This document shows positions 9,151 through 16,105 of a stretch of DNA of 64,000 bases, piece by piece (position 1 is the stretch's first letter; each line of letters starts with the position of its first letter). This DNA is from an uncultured Selenomonadaceae bacterium (GTDB taxonomy: Bacteria > Bacillota > Negativicutes > Selenomonadales > Selenomonadaceae), in assembly GCA_905235685.1 (NCBI GenBank), contig CAJOMO010000005.1, forward strand, positions 62,001 through 126,000, written 5' to 3'. The position numbers and the translations under genes are program-made. A model generated the notes under the pieces. The model did no database searches. It saw only the letters and a program-made list of their open reading frames with translations, and was not told where the DNA came from.

Positions 9151-9732
9151 ATGAATAGATTTTTGGCAGCGTTGTTCTTCGCATTTTTTACTGTCGCGCA
9201 ATTGTCCGTTGCGAGCGCGGCTCAATCGCCGTTGCGTTATCAAGTTTATATCGAAAAAAGCGGTTGGTTGTCTGAAGTCGGCGATAATGTTGCCACCGGA
9301 ACTACCGGACAGGGCAGACGGCTTGAGGCTATCAGAATTTCGATGGGCGGCGGCGGTATCCAATATTGCGCGCACGTCGAAAAGGAAGGCTGGCAAAGTT
9401 GGCGAAGTTCCGGTAACGTTGCCGGCACTATGGGGCAAAGTCTTCGCATGGAGGCAATTAAAATCAAATTGACCGGCAATTACGCCAATATGTACGATAT
9501 TTATTACAGGGTACACGTCGAGAAAAAAGGCTGGCTCGGCTGGGCGAAAAACGGCGAAACTGCGGGCTCTACCGGTCAAAACTTGAGGATTGAGGCTATT
9601 CAAATTAAACTTGTGGCTAAAAGTAACGGCAATTACAACAACAGAAATGACAACCGCAACAACAACCGTTACGATAACCGCAGAAACAGGTACGACGATT
9701 GGAGCGGGCGTGAACGTCGTCAAAGATATTGA
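9151..9732 (+). CDS. Secreted protein with three ChW (clostridial hydrophobic W) repeats
   Basis: 193 residues from the ATG at 9151 (AAGGAG 10 nt upstream). A signal peptide (FLAALFFAFFTVAQLSVASA) leads into three repeats of about 50 residues. Each runs from V-x-(I/V)-E-K-x-G-W through G-T-x-G-Q-x-x-R-x-E-A-I-x-I, the pattern of ChW repeats (PF07538). The three G-W dipeptides fall near residues 34, 83 and 132. The tail is rich in Asn, Arg and Tyr. ChW repeats occur in exported clostridial proteins and are thought to bind surfaces or partner proteins; no enzymatic role is known. A paralogue lies at 9925-10515 with the same order of signal peptide, three repeats and charged tail. Confidence 0.82.
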   Translation: MNRFLAALFFAFFTVAQLSVASAAQSPLRYQVYIEKSGWLSEVGDNVATGTTGQGRRLEAIRISMGGGGIQYCAHVEKEGWQSWRSSGNVAGTMGQSLRMEAIKIKLTGNYANMYDIYYRVHVEKKGWLGWAKNGETAGSTGQNLRIEAIQIKLVAKSNGNYNNRNDNRNNNRYDNRRNRYDDWSGRERRQRY

Positions 9733-9745
9733 ACATATTTTAGCG

Positions 9746-9775
9746 GCTCGTCGGCGCGGCGGGCAATTTTTTTTT
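9746..9775 (+). terminator. Rho-independent terminator of the first ChW gene
   Basis: GCTCGTC (9746-9752) pairs with GGCGGGC (9758-9764) around loop GGCGC; T9 follows at 9767-9775. Confidence 0.75.
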
Positions 9776-9785
9776 GCAGATATCC

Positions 9786-9813
9786 TTGTCAAAATTTTTT
9801 GCTGTGATATAAT
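9786..9813 (+). promoter_or_regulatory. Predicted promoter of tRNA-Pro and the second ChW gene
   Basis: TTGTCA at 9786-9791, 16-bp spacer ending CTGTGA, TATAAT at 9808-9813, only 8 bp before the tRNA. It closely resembles the promoter at 9080-9107, as if copied together with the ChW gene. Confidence 0.7.
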
Positions 9814-9821
9814 TCAAATAT

Positions 9822-9896
9822 CGGGGTTTAGCGCAGTTTGGTTAGCGCGTCTGCCTTGGGAGCAGAAGGTCGTGAGTTCAAATCTCACAACTCCGA
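9822..9896 (+). tRNA. tRNA-Pro (anticodon TGG)
   Basis: 75 nt. The acceptor stem pairs CGGGGTT (9822-9828) with AACTCCG (9889-9895), discriminator A. The D-arm contains AGTTTGGTTA. The anticodon stem TCTGC/GCAGA encloses the loop CTTGGGA, which places TGG at positions 34-36 and so reads proline codons. The T-arm is GTGAG-TTCAAAT-CTCAC. CCA is not encoded. Only 28 nt separate its 3' end from the start of the second ChW gene, and no other promoter fits between them, so the tRNA is probably cut from a transcript that also carries that mRNA. Confidence 0.95.
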
Positions 9897-9924
9897 TTAT
9901 TTTTTTTTTAAGGGTGTGGTTGGC

Positions 9925-10515
9925 TTGAAAAAAGTTTTTGCCGCAGTGTTTTTTGCATTTTTGGCGGTCGCGCAGTTGGCGGTTGCCAATGCCGCGCAAC
10001 ATTCTCGGCTTTTTTACGAGGCTTACGTTGCAGACGAAGGTTGGTTAGACACCGTTGACGAAGGCGAAATTGCCGGAACTGTTGGAGAGAGCAGACGCCT
10101 TGAGGCTATCAGAATTTCGCTTGACGATGGCAGCGGTATCGAATACAGCGCTCACGTTCAAGATGAAGGCTGGCAAAATTGGAAACATGACGGTCAAATC
10201 GCCGGTACAATCGACCAGGGCTTGAGAATGGAAGCTATCAAAATTAAATTAACCGGCAGCTATGCAAATCTCTATGATGTTCAATACAGAGTTCACGTTG
10301 AAAAGGAAGGCTGGCAGGGCTGGGTTAAAAACGGCGCTGTTGCAGGAACTACCGGCAAAGGCTTGAGACTTGAAGCTATTCAAATCAAACTCGTATCAAA
10401 AAGTAGCAACCACAGAAGACACAGCTATTACGATGATGACTACGACTATGATGACGACGATTATGACGACGACGATTGGAACAACCACCGCAGAAATGGC
10501 AGACACCATTACTGA
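9925..10515 (+). CDS. Secreted protein with three ChW repeats and an acidic Asp/Tyr tail
   Basis: 196 residues from the TTG at 9925. This start is preferred because AAGGG lies 10 nt upstream and the layout matches the paralogue at 9151. The longer open frame from 9838 would run through the tRNA. A signal peptide (VFAAVFFAFLAVAQLAVANA) precedes three ChW repeats with G-W near residues 34, 83 and 132. The C-terminal tail is a run of Asp and Tyr (about residues 170-185) followed by His/Arg, which could bind divalent cations or a basic surface. The upstream copy has an Asn/Arg-rich tail instead, so the duplicates differ most at the C-terminus. Surface attachment or interaction is a family inference only. 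Confidence 0.82.
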   Translation: MKKVFAAVFFAFLAVAQLAVANAAQHSRLFYEAYVADEGWLDTVDEGEIAGTVGESRRLEAIRISLDDGSGIEYSAHVQDEGWQNWKHDGQIAGTIDQGLRMEAIKIKLTGSYANLYDVQYRVHVEKEGWQGWVKNGAVAGTTGKGLRLEAIQIKLVSKSSNHRRHSYYDDDYDYDDDDYDDDDWNNHRRNGRHHY

Positions 10516-10541
10516 TATTTTCAAATTTCAATAAAAATAAA

Positions 10542-10580
10542 CGGGCAAGGTTTAGCGCCTCGCCCGAATTTTTATTTTTA
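10542..10580. terminator. Bidirectional terminator between the second ChW gene and the DUF1232 gene
   Basis: CGGGCAAGG (10542-10550) pairs with CCTCGCCCG (10558-10566) with one A-C mismatch. T-rich on the plus side, and A-rich before the hairpin, so it can serve both convergent genes. Confidence 0.75.
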
Positions 10581-10593
10581 GCGGAAAAATTTT

Positions 10594-10965
10594 TTAGCTG
10601 AGACTAGCCGCAGTCTTTTCGCCGAAAAATTGTCGAATCGTATTTTTAGCCTGTTGTTTGATATCGTCGGTAATGTACATCTGCGCCAGAGCCATAGCGC
10701 CCGCAATCGCCGTGGCATCGTCCGAGTAACCGACAAACGGCGTAATGTCCGGAATTAAATCAATCGGCGAAATGAAATAACCGAGCGGCGCAATGACGGC
10801 TGCGCGAATGTGCATGGGCACGTTGGGGTTTTTGGCAACATAGAAAAGTTGAAGCGATTTATAAACCAAACCGAGCCCCGCCGATTTGACGGCGTTTTTG
10901 ACTTTGGAAAATAAACCCGAATCCGAATAATTGCCCGCGTATTTGTCGACGTCCGGATTTGCCAT
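10594..10965 (-). CDS. DUF1232 (YkvA-like) small membrane-associated protein
   Basis: 123 residues from the ATG at 10965, which has AAGGAG 9 nt upstream; the ATG at 10971 is too close to the SD. The DUF1232 core is clear: a helix, then PLGYFISPIDLIPDITPFVGYSDDATAIAGAM (read as YFISPIDLIPD and GYSDDATA, about residues 60-95), with two short hydrophobic segments around it. Proteins of this family are small, often membrane-bound and of unknown function. It converges on the ChW gene and shares its terminator. Nothing in the neighbourhood suggests a specific role. Confidence 0.78.
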   Translation of the reverse strand: MANPDVDKYAGNYSDSGLFSKVKNAVKSAGLGLVYKSLQLFYVAKNPNVPMHIRAAVIAPLGYFISPIDLIPDITPFVGYSDDATAIAGAMALAQMYITDDIKQQAKNTIRQFFGEKTAASLS

Positions 10966-11081
10966 AATCATCAGCTCCTTAAAAATTTAAGTACTTTTAC
11001 ACTTATATATCGATTAAAAATTCTTGGTGTATAATAGCTTTAAAATCTCCTCTAAAATATTGTCGAAAGGGGGAGATTTTT

Positions 11082-11264
11082 ATGTTTGCTGTGAAAAAAA
11101 TCGAAATGGTCAACAAAACTTTTCGCATGCCGACTGACTTGGTGAAACGCCTTGCCGAAGTCGCCCAACAACAAGGCGTTTCCGTGAATAATCTGGTAAG
11201 TCAGTGCTGCGAATACGCGCTCAATCACATGGAAAAACCTAAACAAGACGAAACTAAAGATTAA
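11082..11264 (+). CDS. Small ribbon-helix-helix (Arc/CopG-like) DNA-binding protein
   Basis: 60 residues from an ATG preceded by AAAGGGGGAG. The sequence NKTFRMPTDLVKRLAEVA then GVSVNNLVSQCCEYAL fits the ribbon-helix-helix fold: a short strand (about residues 10-16), helix A with D-L-x-x-R-L, a turn with V-S-V-N-N, and helix B. Such proteins bind operators as dimers and often act as antitoxins or plasmid/phage regulators. No toxin-like partner follows; after the stop there is a terminator and then the KAS III gene. A chromosomal regulator of unknown target is the most that can be said. Confidence 0.68.
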   Translation: MFAVKKIEMVNKTFRMPTDLVKRLAEVAQQQGVSVNNLVSQCCEYALNHMEKPKQDETKD

Positions 11265-11303
11265 GGCGCGATTCTTATTGTAGCATAACACAAAGATTTT
11301 CGG

Positions 11304-11327
11304 CTGCGTTGTTATGGCGGGACAATT
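11304..11327 (+). repeat. Short dispersed repeat, copy 1 (24 bp)
   Basis: The sequence here (CTGCGTTGTTATGGCGGGAC and on) recurs at 63537-63560 with one C/T difference. A diverged inverse copy starts near 30182. All three are intergenic. Confidence 0.55.
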
Positions 11328-11335
11328 CAAAAATC

Positions 11336-11370
11336 TGAGCTTAGTCAATCGGCTGGGCTCATTTTTATTT
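11336..11370 (+). terminator. Rho-independent terminator after the RHH gene
   Basis: TGAGCTTAGTC (11336-11346) pairs along its length, with G-T pairs, to GGCTGGGCTCA (11351-11361) around loop AATC; TTTTTATTTTT follows. Confidence 0.7.
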
Positions 11371-11376
11371 TTGCGC

Positions 11377-11405
11377 TTGCTTACAATCGGTAAATAGTCT
11401 AAAAT
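11377..11405 (+). promoter_or_regulatory. Predicted promoter of the KAS III gene
   Basis: TTGCTT at 11377-11382, 17-bp spacer, TAAAAT at 11400-11405, shortly before AAGGAG at 11415. Confidence 0.55.
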
Positions 11406-11429
11406 ACCGGCGGCAAGGAGTTGAAAATT

Positions 11430-12440
11430 TTGTTTGCAAGAATTAGGGCGGTGTCTTCGTATCTGCCGGAAATTGTTGAGAAAAATGCTGAGCTGATTGA
11501 GCGGCGCGTCATAAAAAAAATCGGCGTCGAAGAGCGGCACGTTGTTTCAAAGGACGAGGCGGCAAGCGATTTGGCAGTCAAGGCGGCGGAAAAACTTTTT
11601 GACGAATACAAAATCAACCGCGACGATATAGAATTTATTTTGCTGTGCGTGCAACATCCGGATTATCTCGGTCCGCATACGGCGGCGCAAATTCAAGCTC
11701 GGCTCAAACTTTCAAAAAACGTCGGCAGTATGGATATTTCGCTGGGCTGTTCGGGCTACATTTACGCTTTGGCAACGGCTAAGGGCTTGATTGAAACCGG
11801 CTTAGTCAAAAATGTTTTGCTGATAACTTCGAGCGTTTACACGAAATACATTAACGCGCGGGATTTAGCGATACGCCCGCTGTTCGGCGATGGCGCAACT
11901 GCCACGTGGCTTGAGGCTGTCGAAGAATCCGCGGAGAATATTCGTGCGTTTGTTTTCGGAACTGACGGCGCACGTTTCGACAAACTGTACATTCCGGTTG
12001 GCGGCAGTAAATTTTTGCCGCGGGACAATCCGGAAATTTTTGAAACGGACGCTGGCGGCAATGTCCATTCCAATTACGACATTCATATGGACGGCGCGGC
12101 GCTTGCCTATTTCACTTTGCACGAAATACCCAAACTGATTGACGATGTGCTTGCCAAAGCTAAACTTACTCGCGCAGATTTGGACTATTGCATTTTTCAC
12201 CAGGCGAATAAATTAATTTTGGAATATCTGCGGGCGAAAGCCGCGCTTGAAAATGTGCCGTACTTCAATGATATCTCTAAATCCGGCAATTTAATTTCGG
12301 GCAGTGTTCCCTACGCGATTGAGCAGGTTATCAAGTCCGTTGCTCCTGCGCGATTGCGAAAAGTTTTGCTTACAGGTTTTGGCGTGGGTTTAAGTTGGGC
12401 GGGCTGTGTTGTAGATTTGTCGAAAATTTTTCAAAGGTAA
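11430..12440 (+). CDS. 3-oxoacyl-ACP synthase III (FabH/KAS III family)
   Basis: 336 residues from the TTG at 11430. The TTG at 11421 directly abuts AAGGAG (11415-11420) and cannot be the start; 11430 has a 9-nt spacing. The thiolase-fold catalytic triad is visible: Cys in SLGCSGYIYAL (about residue 108), His in IFHQANK (about 252) and Asn in SGNLISGSVPYAI (about 284). Canonical FabH condenses acetyl-CoA with malonyl-ACP to start fatty acid synthesis. It stands alone with its own promoter and is not in a fab cluster. Divergence around the substrate pocket means it could instead serve branched-chain or secondary product synthesis. The following exported-protein gene starts 10 bp after the stop. 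Confidence 0.85.
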   Translation: MFARIRAVSSYLPEIVEKNAELIERRVIKKIGVEERHVVSKDEAASDLAVKAAEKLFDEYKINRDDIEFILLCVQHPDYLGPHTAAQIQARLKLSKNVGSMDISLGCSGYIYALATAKGLIETGLVKNVLLITSSVYTKYINARDLAIRPLFGDGATATWLEAVEESAENIRAFVFGTDGARFDKLYIPVGGSKFLPRDNPEIFETDAGGNVHSNYDIHMDGAALAYFTLHEIPKLIDDVLAKAKLTRADLDYCIFHQANKLILEYLRAKAALENVPYFNDISKSGNLISGSVPYAIEQVIKSVAPARLRKVLLTGFGVGLSWAGCVVDLSKIFQR

Positions 12441-12450
12441 GGTGATTTTT

Positions 12451-13092
12451 ATGAAAAAATTTATTTTGGCGCTGGCTATTTTTTTAATGAGCCTGGCAAA
12501 TGTCGAGGCGGCGGAAATTGACAGCGTGCTTTATTTGGGAAATCCCGACGTAAATTATCCGTTGGTTATCCTTGACGATAAAGACGCCGCGGCGAAAATT
12601 AACGCGGAAATTCGCGCAGAAGTTCAGCGGCTGATTAACACCGTGAACGAAACCATGGCGAACGGCGAATTTACTTCCGTGGTAATGGAAATTGATTATC
12701 GCATTCCCTGCAATCATAAAAACGGGCTCTTGAGCATCATTCTTGACCAATACGTGAATTTCGAAAACTCGGCGCATCCTTCGCGCTATTATCGCACGCT
12801 GAATTTCAATTCCAGTACCGGAAAAAGAATTTGGTCGAGCAGTTTGACTGAAATTGGACCGCCGATTGACGGCGAAGATTATTATTCGCCAAAAAATATC
12901 ACGCGCCGCCTTCGGGCTTACGTTGAAAAAAATAATATCGTACTGTTCAACGATTTTCAACAATTAACCGCAATTCCGGAAGAATTTTATTTTGACGACG
13001 CCACGCGCGTACATTTCATTTTCCAACAGGGCGAAATTGCGCCCTATGCAGTTGGGATTATCGATTTGGACGACGGCGTGACAACCGATTAA
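12451..13092 (+). CDS. Exported DUF3298/RsiV-like protein
   Basis: 213 residues from the ATG at 12451 with AAGGTG 6 nt upstream. A signal peptide (KKFILALAIFLMSLANVEA) precedes a domain that matches the pattern of DUF4163/DUF3298 (PdaC/RsiV C-terminal) proteins. That pattern is an N-terminal strand-helix part (KINAEIRAEVQRLINTVNE), a central YRTLNFNSSTGKRI segment, and a C-terminal part with FYFDDATRVHFIFQQGEIAPYAVG. The last is the typical 'F-Y..-x-x-L-x-F-x-F-x-x-x-E-I-A-P-Y-A-x-G' ending. Such domains occur in envelope-stress sensors and in secreted hydrolase-associated proteins. No transmembrane anchor apart from the signal peptide is seen, so a periplasmic location is likely. Confidence 0.7.
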   Translation: MKKFILALAIFLMSLANVEAAEIDSVLYLGNPDVNYPLVILDDKDAAAKINAEIRAEVQRLINTVNETMANGEFTSVVMEIDYRIPCNHKNGLLSIILDQYVNFENSAHPSRYYRTLNFNSSTGKRIWSSSLTEIGPPIDGEDYYSPKNITRRLRAYVEKNNIVLFNDFQQLTAIPEEFYFDDATRVHFIFQQGEIAPYAVGIIDLDDGVTTD

Positions 13093-13107
13093 AAAGTTTT
13101 CGCGCAG

Positions 13108-13137
13108 GCTCTCGAATTTTCGGGGGCTTATTTTTTT
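13108..13137 (+). terminator. Rho-independent terminator after the DUF3298-like gene
   Basis: GCTCTCGA (13108-13115) pairs with TCGGGGGC (13120-13127, two G-T pairs) around ATTT; TTATTTTTTT follows. Confidence 0.65.
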
Positions 13138-13150
13138 GCGCAAAATTAAA

Positions 13151-13179
13151 TTGCAATGATTCAAGCTAAATGTTAGAAT
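13151..13179 (+). promoter_or_regulatory. Predicted promoter of the RNase J gene
   Basis: TTGCAA at 13151-13156, 17-bp spacer, TAGAAT at 13174-13179. The transcript would have a leader of about 80 nt. Confidence 0.55.
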
Positions 13180-13238
13180 ACCAGCGACGATAAGAGTTCG
13201 GATTGTGTTTTTTCTATTGTTTGTAGGAGGTTTTTTTA

Positions 13239-13277
13239 TTGAAAATTTTAAGCGAGGTTGTTAACAGTGAGAAATGA
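13239..13277 (+). other. Short SD-led upstream ORF overlapping the RNase J start
   Basis: TTG at 13239 lies 8-9 nt behind a perfect AGGAGG (13225-13230) and opens a 12-codon frame ending TGA at 13275. It overlaps the first codons of rnj in another frame. It may be a translated leader coupled to rnj, or the SD may serve another start; no frameshift-prone run is present. Confidence 0.4.
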
Positions 13278-14940
13278 GGCGAGACTTGAACAAAAATTGC
13301 AGATAATCCCATTGGGCGGCTTGGGCGAAATCGGCAAAAATATGACGGTGATTCGTTGCGGCGACGAAATGATTTTAATTGATTCGGGGCTGATGTTTCC
13401 GGAAACTGATATGCTCGGCGTAGATTTAGTCATACCGGATATTTCGTACGTGTTGGAAAATCAGCAATGCTTGAAGGCAATAGTGCTGACGCACGGACAC
13501 GAAGATCATATTGGCGCGCTGCCGTACATTTTAAAGCAGCTGTCCGTTCCGGTTTACGGCACGCGCTTGACGCTCGGAATATTGGAGGGGCGGCTCAAAG
13601 AAAACGGCGTTGATTCGGGAAATTTGCGCGCCGTTACGCCTGGCGAAATTGTCATGCTGGGCTGTTTCAGCGTCGGGTTTATTCGCGTCAATCATTCGAT
13701 ACCGGATTCAGTCGGTTTATCGATAAAGACGCCGGTTGGTATGATTGTTCACACGGGCGATTTTAAATTCGACTATACGCCGGTTGACGGCAAGATGACG
13801 GATTTTCGGCGATTTGCGGATTTGGGCAACAAGGGCGTTTTGGTTTTAATGGCTGATTCGACAAATTCCGAGAAGGAAGGGCACACGCTCAGCGAAAAAA
13901 CTGTAGGCGTGGCGTTCAACCGCGAATTTCAAAATGCGCAGGGGCGAATTATCGTAGCAACTTTTTCGTCTAATGTTCACCGGATTCAGCAGGTGATTGA
14001 TACTGCCGTGAAATATCGGCGGCGCGTGGCGATTTTGGGGCGGAGCATGGTTAACGTTGTGAATATTTCGCTGGAATTGGGCTACATTCACGCGCCCGAA
14101 GGCGTCATTATCGATATCGAAGAAATTGTTAACTATCCTGCAAACCGCGTTGTCATAATCACGACGGGAAGTCAAGGCGAACCGATGAGCGCGCTTACTC
14201 GAATGGCAATGAGCGACCACCGGCAAGTTGACATTGTGCAGGGCGACACGGTTATAATTTCCGCCACGCCGATTCCTGGCAATGAAAAAGTTGTTGCCAA
14301 GACGGTTGATAATTTGCTGCGGCTCGGCGCGAATGTCATTTACAGTCGGAGCGACGGCATACACGTTTCTGGGCACGCGTCGCAGGAAGAATTGAAACTT
14401 ATGCACAATCTTATCAAGCCGAAATTTTTTATACCGGTACACGGCGAATTGCACCATTTGCACGCGCACGCGAAATTGGCTGAAGAACTCGGTATGCCGC
14501 GCGACCATATTTTTATCGGCGAAAATGGCTACGTTTTTGAATTTACGCGGGAGCGCGGAAAAATCGTCGGCAGAATCAATTGGGGCGTTGTTATGGTTGA
14601 CGGATTAGGCGTGGGCGATGTTGGAAATATTGTCCTGCGCGACCGTCGGCAACTTTCGCAGGACGGGATTTTAATTGTCGTGGTTACCATGAACAAGGAA
14701 ACCGGAAAGATTGTAGCCGGACCGGATATAGTTTCGCGCGGCTTTGTCTACGTTCGCGAATCCGAGGAACTCATGGAAGACGCCAAACAGCGCGTTTGCC
14801 AGGCTTTGAAACGTTGCGTTGAAGAAAAAATTTCCGATTGGTCGACTATGAAAATCAATGTCAAGGATTCTCTCGCGCAGTTTTTATTCGACCAAACCCG
14901 CCGCCGCCCGATGATTTTGCCGATTATCATGGAGATTTAA
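13267..14940 (+). CDS. rnj: Ribonuclease J
   Basis: 557 residues from the GTG at 13267, 9 nt after GAGG; TTG at 13258 is the alternative. RNase J combines 5'-3' exonuclease and endonuclease activity in mRNA decay and rRNA processing. The metallo-beta-lactamase/beta-CASP layout is complete: LQIIPLGGLGEIGKNM near the N-terminus, the zinc motif LTHGHEDHIGA (about residues 75-85), VHTGDFKFD, the beta-CASP segment with GRSMVNVV and TTGSQGEP, then HVSGHASQEEL and PVHGELHHL. It ends with the C-terminal RNase J domain. Length is normal. The short SD-led ORF overlapping the start suggests regulated initiation. Confidence 0.95.
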   Translation: MRNEARLEQKLQIIPLGGLGEIGKNMTVIRCGDEMILIDSGLMFPETDMLGVDLVIPDISYVLENQQCLKAIVLTHGHEDHIGALPYILKQLSVPVYGTRLTLGILEGRLKENGVDSGNLRAVTPGEIVMLGCFSVGFIRVNHSIPDSVGLSIKTPVGMIVHTGDFKFDYTPVDGKMTDFRRFADLGNKGVLVLMADSTNSEKEGHTLSEKTVGVAFNREFQNAQGRIIVATFSSNVHRIQQVIDTAVKYRRRVAILGRSMVNVVNISLELGYIHAPEGVIIDIEEIVNYPANRVVIITTGSQGEPMSALTRMAMSDHRQVDIVQGDTVIISATPIPGNEKVVAKTVDNLLRLGANVIYSRSDGIHVSGHASQEELKLMHNLIKPKFFIPVHGELHHLHAHAKLAEELGMPRDHIFIGENGYVFEFTRERGKIVGRINWGVVMVDGLGVGDVGNIVLRDRRQLSQDGILIVVVTMNKETGKIVAGPDIVSRGFVYVRESEELMEDAKQRVCQALKRCVEEKISDWSTMKINVKDSLAQFLFDQTRRRPMILPIIMEI

Positions 14941-14958
14941 ACTTTAGGAGATGTTTCA

Positions 14959-15123
14959 GTGAAAGTGGCAATTTGCGGATATCCGCCGCTGGCTCTTCAG
15001 CTTATCAACAATTTAAAAAATATCGGCGTCGAATGCACGCACTTTATTAGCGATTTTGTAACTAATCACGGTGAAAAAAGTTTCAACGCCATCACCCCCC
15101 CCCGATTTTATAAATTTCTTTAA
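14959..15123 (+). pseudogene. N-terminal fragment of the radical SAM gene, out of frame at a C9 run
   Basis: GTG at 14959 has AGGAG 11 nt upstream and opens a 54-codon frame (starting KVAICGYPPLALQLINNL) that stops at 15123. Position 15095-15103 is a run of nine C. Removing one C joins this frame to the radical SAM frame that continues to 16087, giving one continuous protein of about 375 residues. The fragment has the strand-helix look of a small Rossmann-like N-terminal domain. It could be a sequencing error, a true frameshift, or a phase-variable switch. Confidence 0.7.
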
Positions 15124-16087
15124 ATTGAGAAAATTTATTTCGACGGGAAAAATTGACGGCGTGATTATCGCGGAAAATGAAAAAACTTTATTTGCTTACG
15201 AAGCGATAAAAACTTTTAAACTTTATGAAATTCCAAATGTCGGGATAATAAATCTCGAAGATCCGTTTCACAGTTTGCGCTGGCTTGACAGTGAAAAAAT
15301 TTATATGCGGCAGCTTGAGGCGAATGTAACCGACAGCTGCAATCTGAATTGTAAGGCCTGCACGCATTATTCAAATATTTTTGGCGACGGGGATTTTTAT
15401 TCGATTGACGATTACGCGCGGGATATTCGGCAAATTGCTAACTGCGTTGATGTGGCGGATTTTTATATTCTTGGCGGCGAGCCGTTCAAATTGAAAAATC
15501 TGGACGAATATTTAAAGCTCACGCGAAAATTTTTGCCGAACACTAATTTAAGAATTGTGACGAATGGCTTGCTCATTCCGAATACGCCGCAATATATTTT
15601 GGACGCTCTTCGCGAAAATCAATTTGTCGTGGATATTTCTATGTACCCGCCGACAGTCCGAATGATTGACCAAATTGCCGACGTTTTTAAGAAAAATAAT
15701 ATTCCGCACAATACCAGAGGGCACGTTCGATTTTTCAATGCGTTTTTGTCTTTGCGCGGCGGGCATAATCCTCAAAAATCCCGCGCCGTTTGCTGCAACG
15801 ACGTCTGCCGATTTTTGCGAAATGGAAAAATTTATAAATGTCCCGTCGACGCATTGAGTTTTAAATTTGCTGAGCATTTTGGTTTGAGGGATTTTCCGGC
15901 GGCTACCGGTGTTGACATTTTCGCGAAAAATTTCTCTTCGCAGGTTGAAAGGCTTGACGGCAACGTTGAGCTTTGCACCTGGTGTAATGAAACCGCCCGC
16001 CAAATTGCCTGGACGCCTGAAAATAATCCTAAGCTTACAGATTGGCTTGCTGCCCCCTCGGAGATTGAAAATTTTTTACCAAAATAA
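15071..16087 (+). CDS. Radical SAM protein with SPASM-like C-terminal cysteines (N-terminus in another frame)
   Basis: This frame opens at GTG 15071, which has no SD; the natural start is more likely the GTG at 14959 in the previous frame, interrupted by a C9 run. The iron-sulfur motif CNLNCKAC (CX3CX2C, about residue 92 of this frame) sits in TDSCNLNCKACTHYS. The SAM-binding G-G-E motif appears as YILGGEPFKL. Near the C-terminus the cysteines of RAVCCNDVCRFL, KIYKCP and ELCTWC suggest an auxiliary cluster region. Relatives modify peptides or sugars; the substrate is unknown. The gene lies between rnj and dnaE, 18 bp before dnaE. Function is uncertain, and it may be switched off in this sequence. 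Confidence 0.75.
   Translation: MKKVSTPSPPPDFINFFKLRKFISTGKIDGVIIAENEKTLFAYEAIKTFKLYEIPNVGIINLEDPFHSLRWLDSEKIYMRQLEANVTDSCNLNCKACTHYSNIFGDGDFYSIDDYARDIRQIANCVDVADFYILGGEPFKLKNLDEYLKLTRKFLPNTNLRIVTNGLLIPNTPQYILDALRENQFVVDISMYPPTVRMIDQIADVFKKNNIPHNTRGHVRFFNAFLSLRGGHNPQKSRAVCCNDVCRFLRNGKIYKCPVDALSFKFAEHFGLRDFPAATGVDIFAKNFSSQVERLDGNVELCTWCNETARQIAWTPENNPKLTDWLAAPSEIENFLPK
15095..15103. repeat. Homopolymeric tract C9 inside the radical SAM gene
   Basis: Nine consecutive C. With eight C the upstream SD-led frame and the radical SAM frame are continuous; with nine the protein ends after 54 codons. It is the longest C run I noticed in the window. Confidence 0.85.
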
Positions 16088-16105
16088 ATTATTCGGAGCT
16101 TTTAA

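Noticed and set aside
9838-9924. Longer N-terminus for the second ChW protein
   Set aside because: It would run through the anticodon and T-arm of tRNA-Pro; the TTG at 9925 has the SD and gives a signal peptide like its paralogue.
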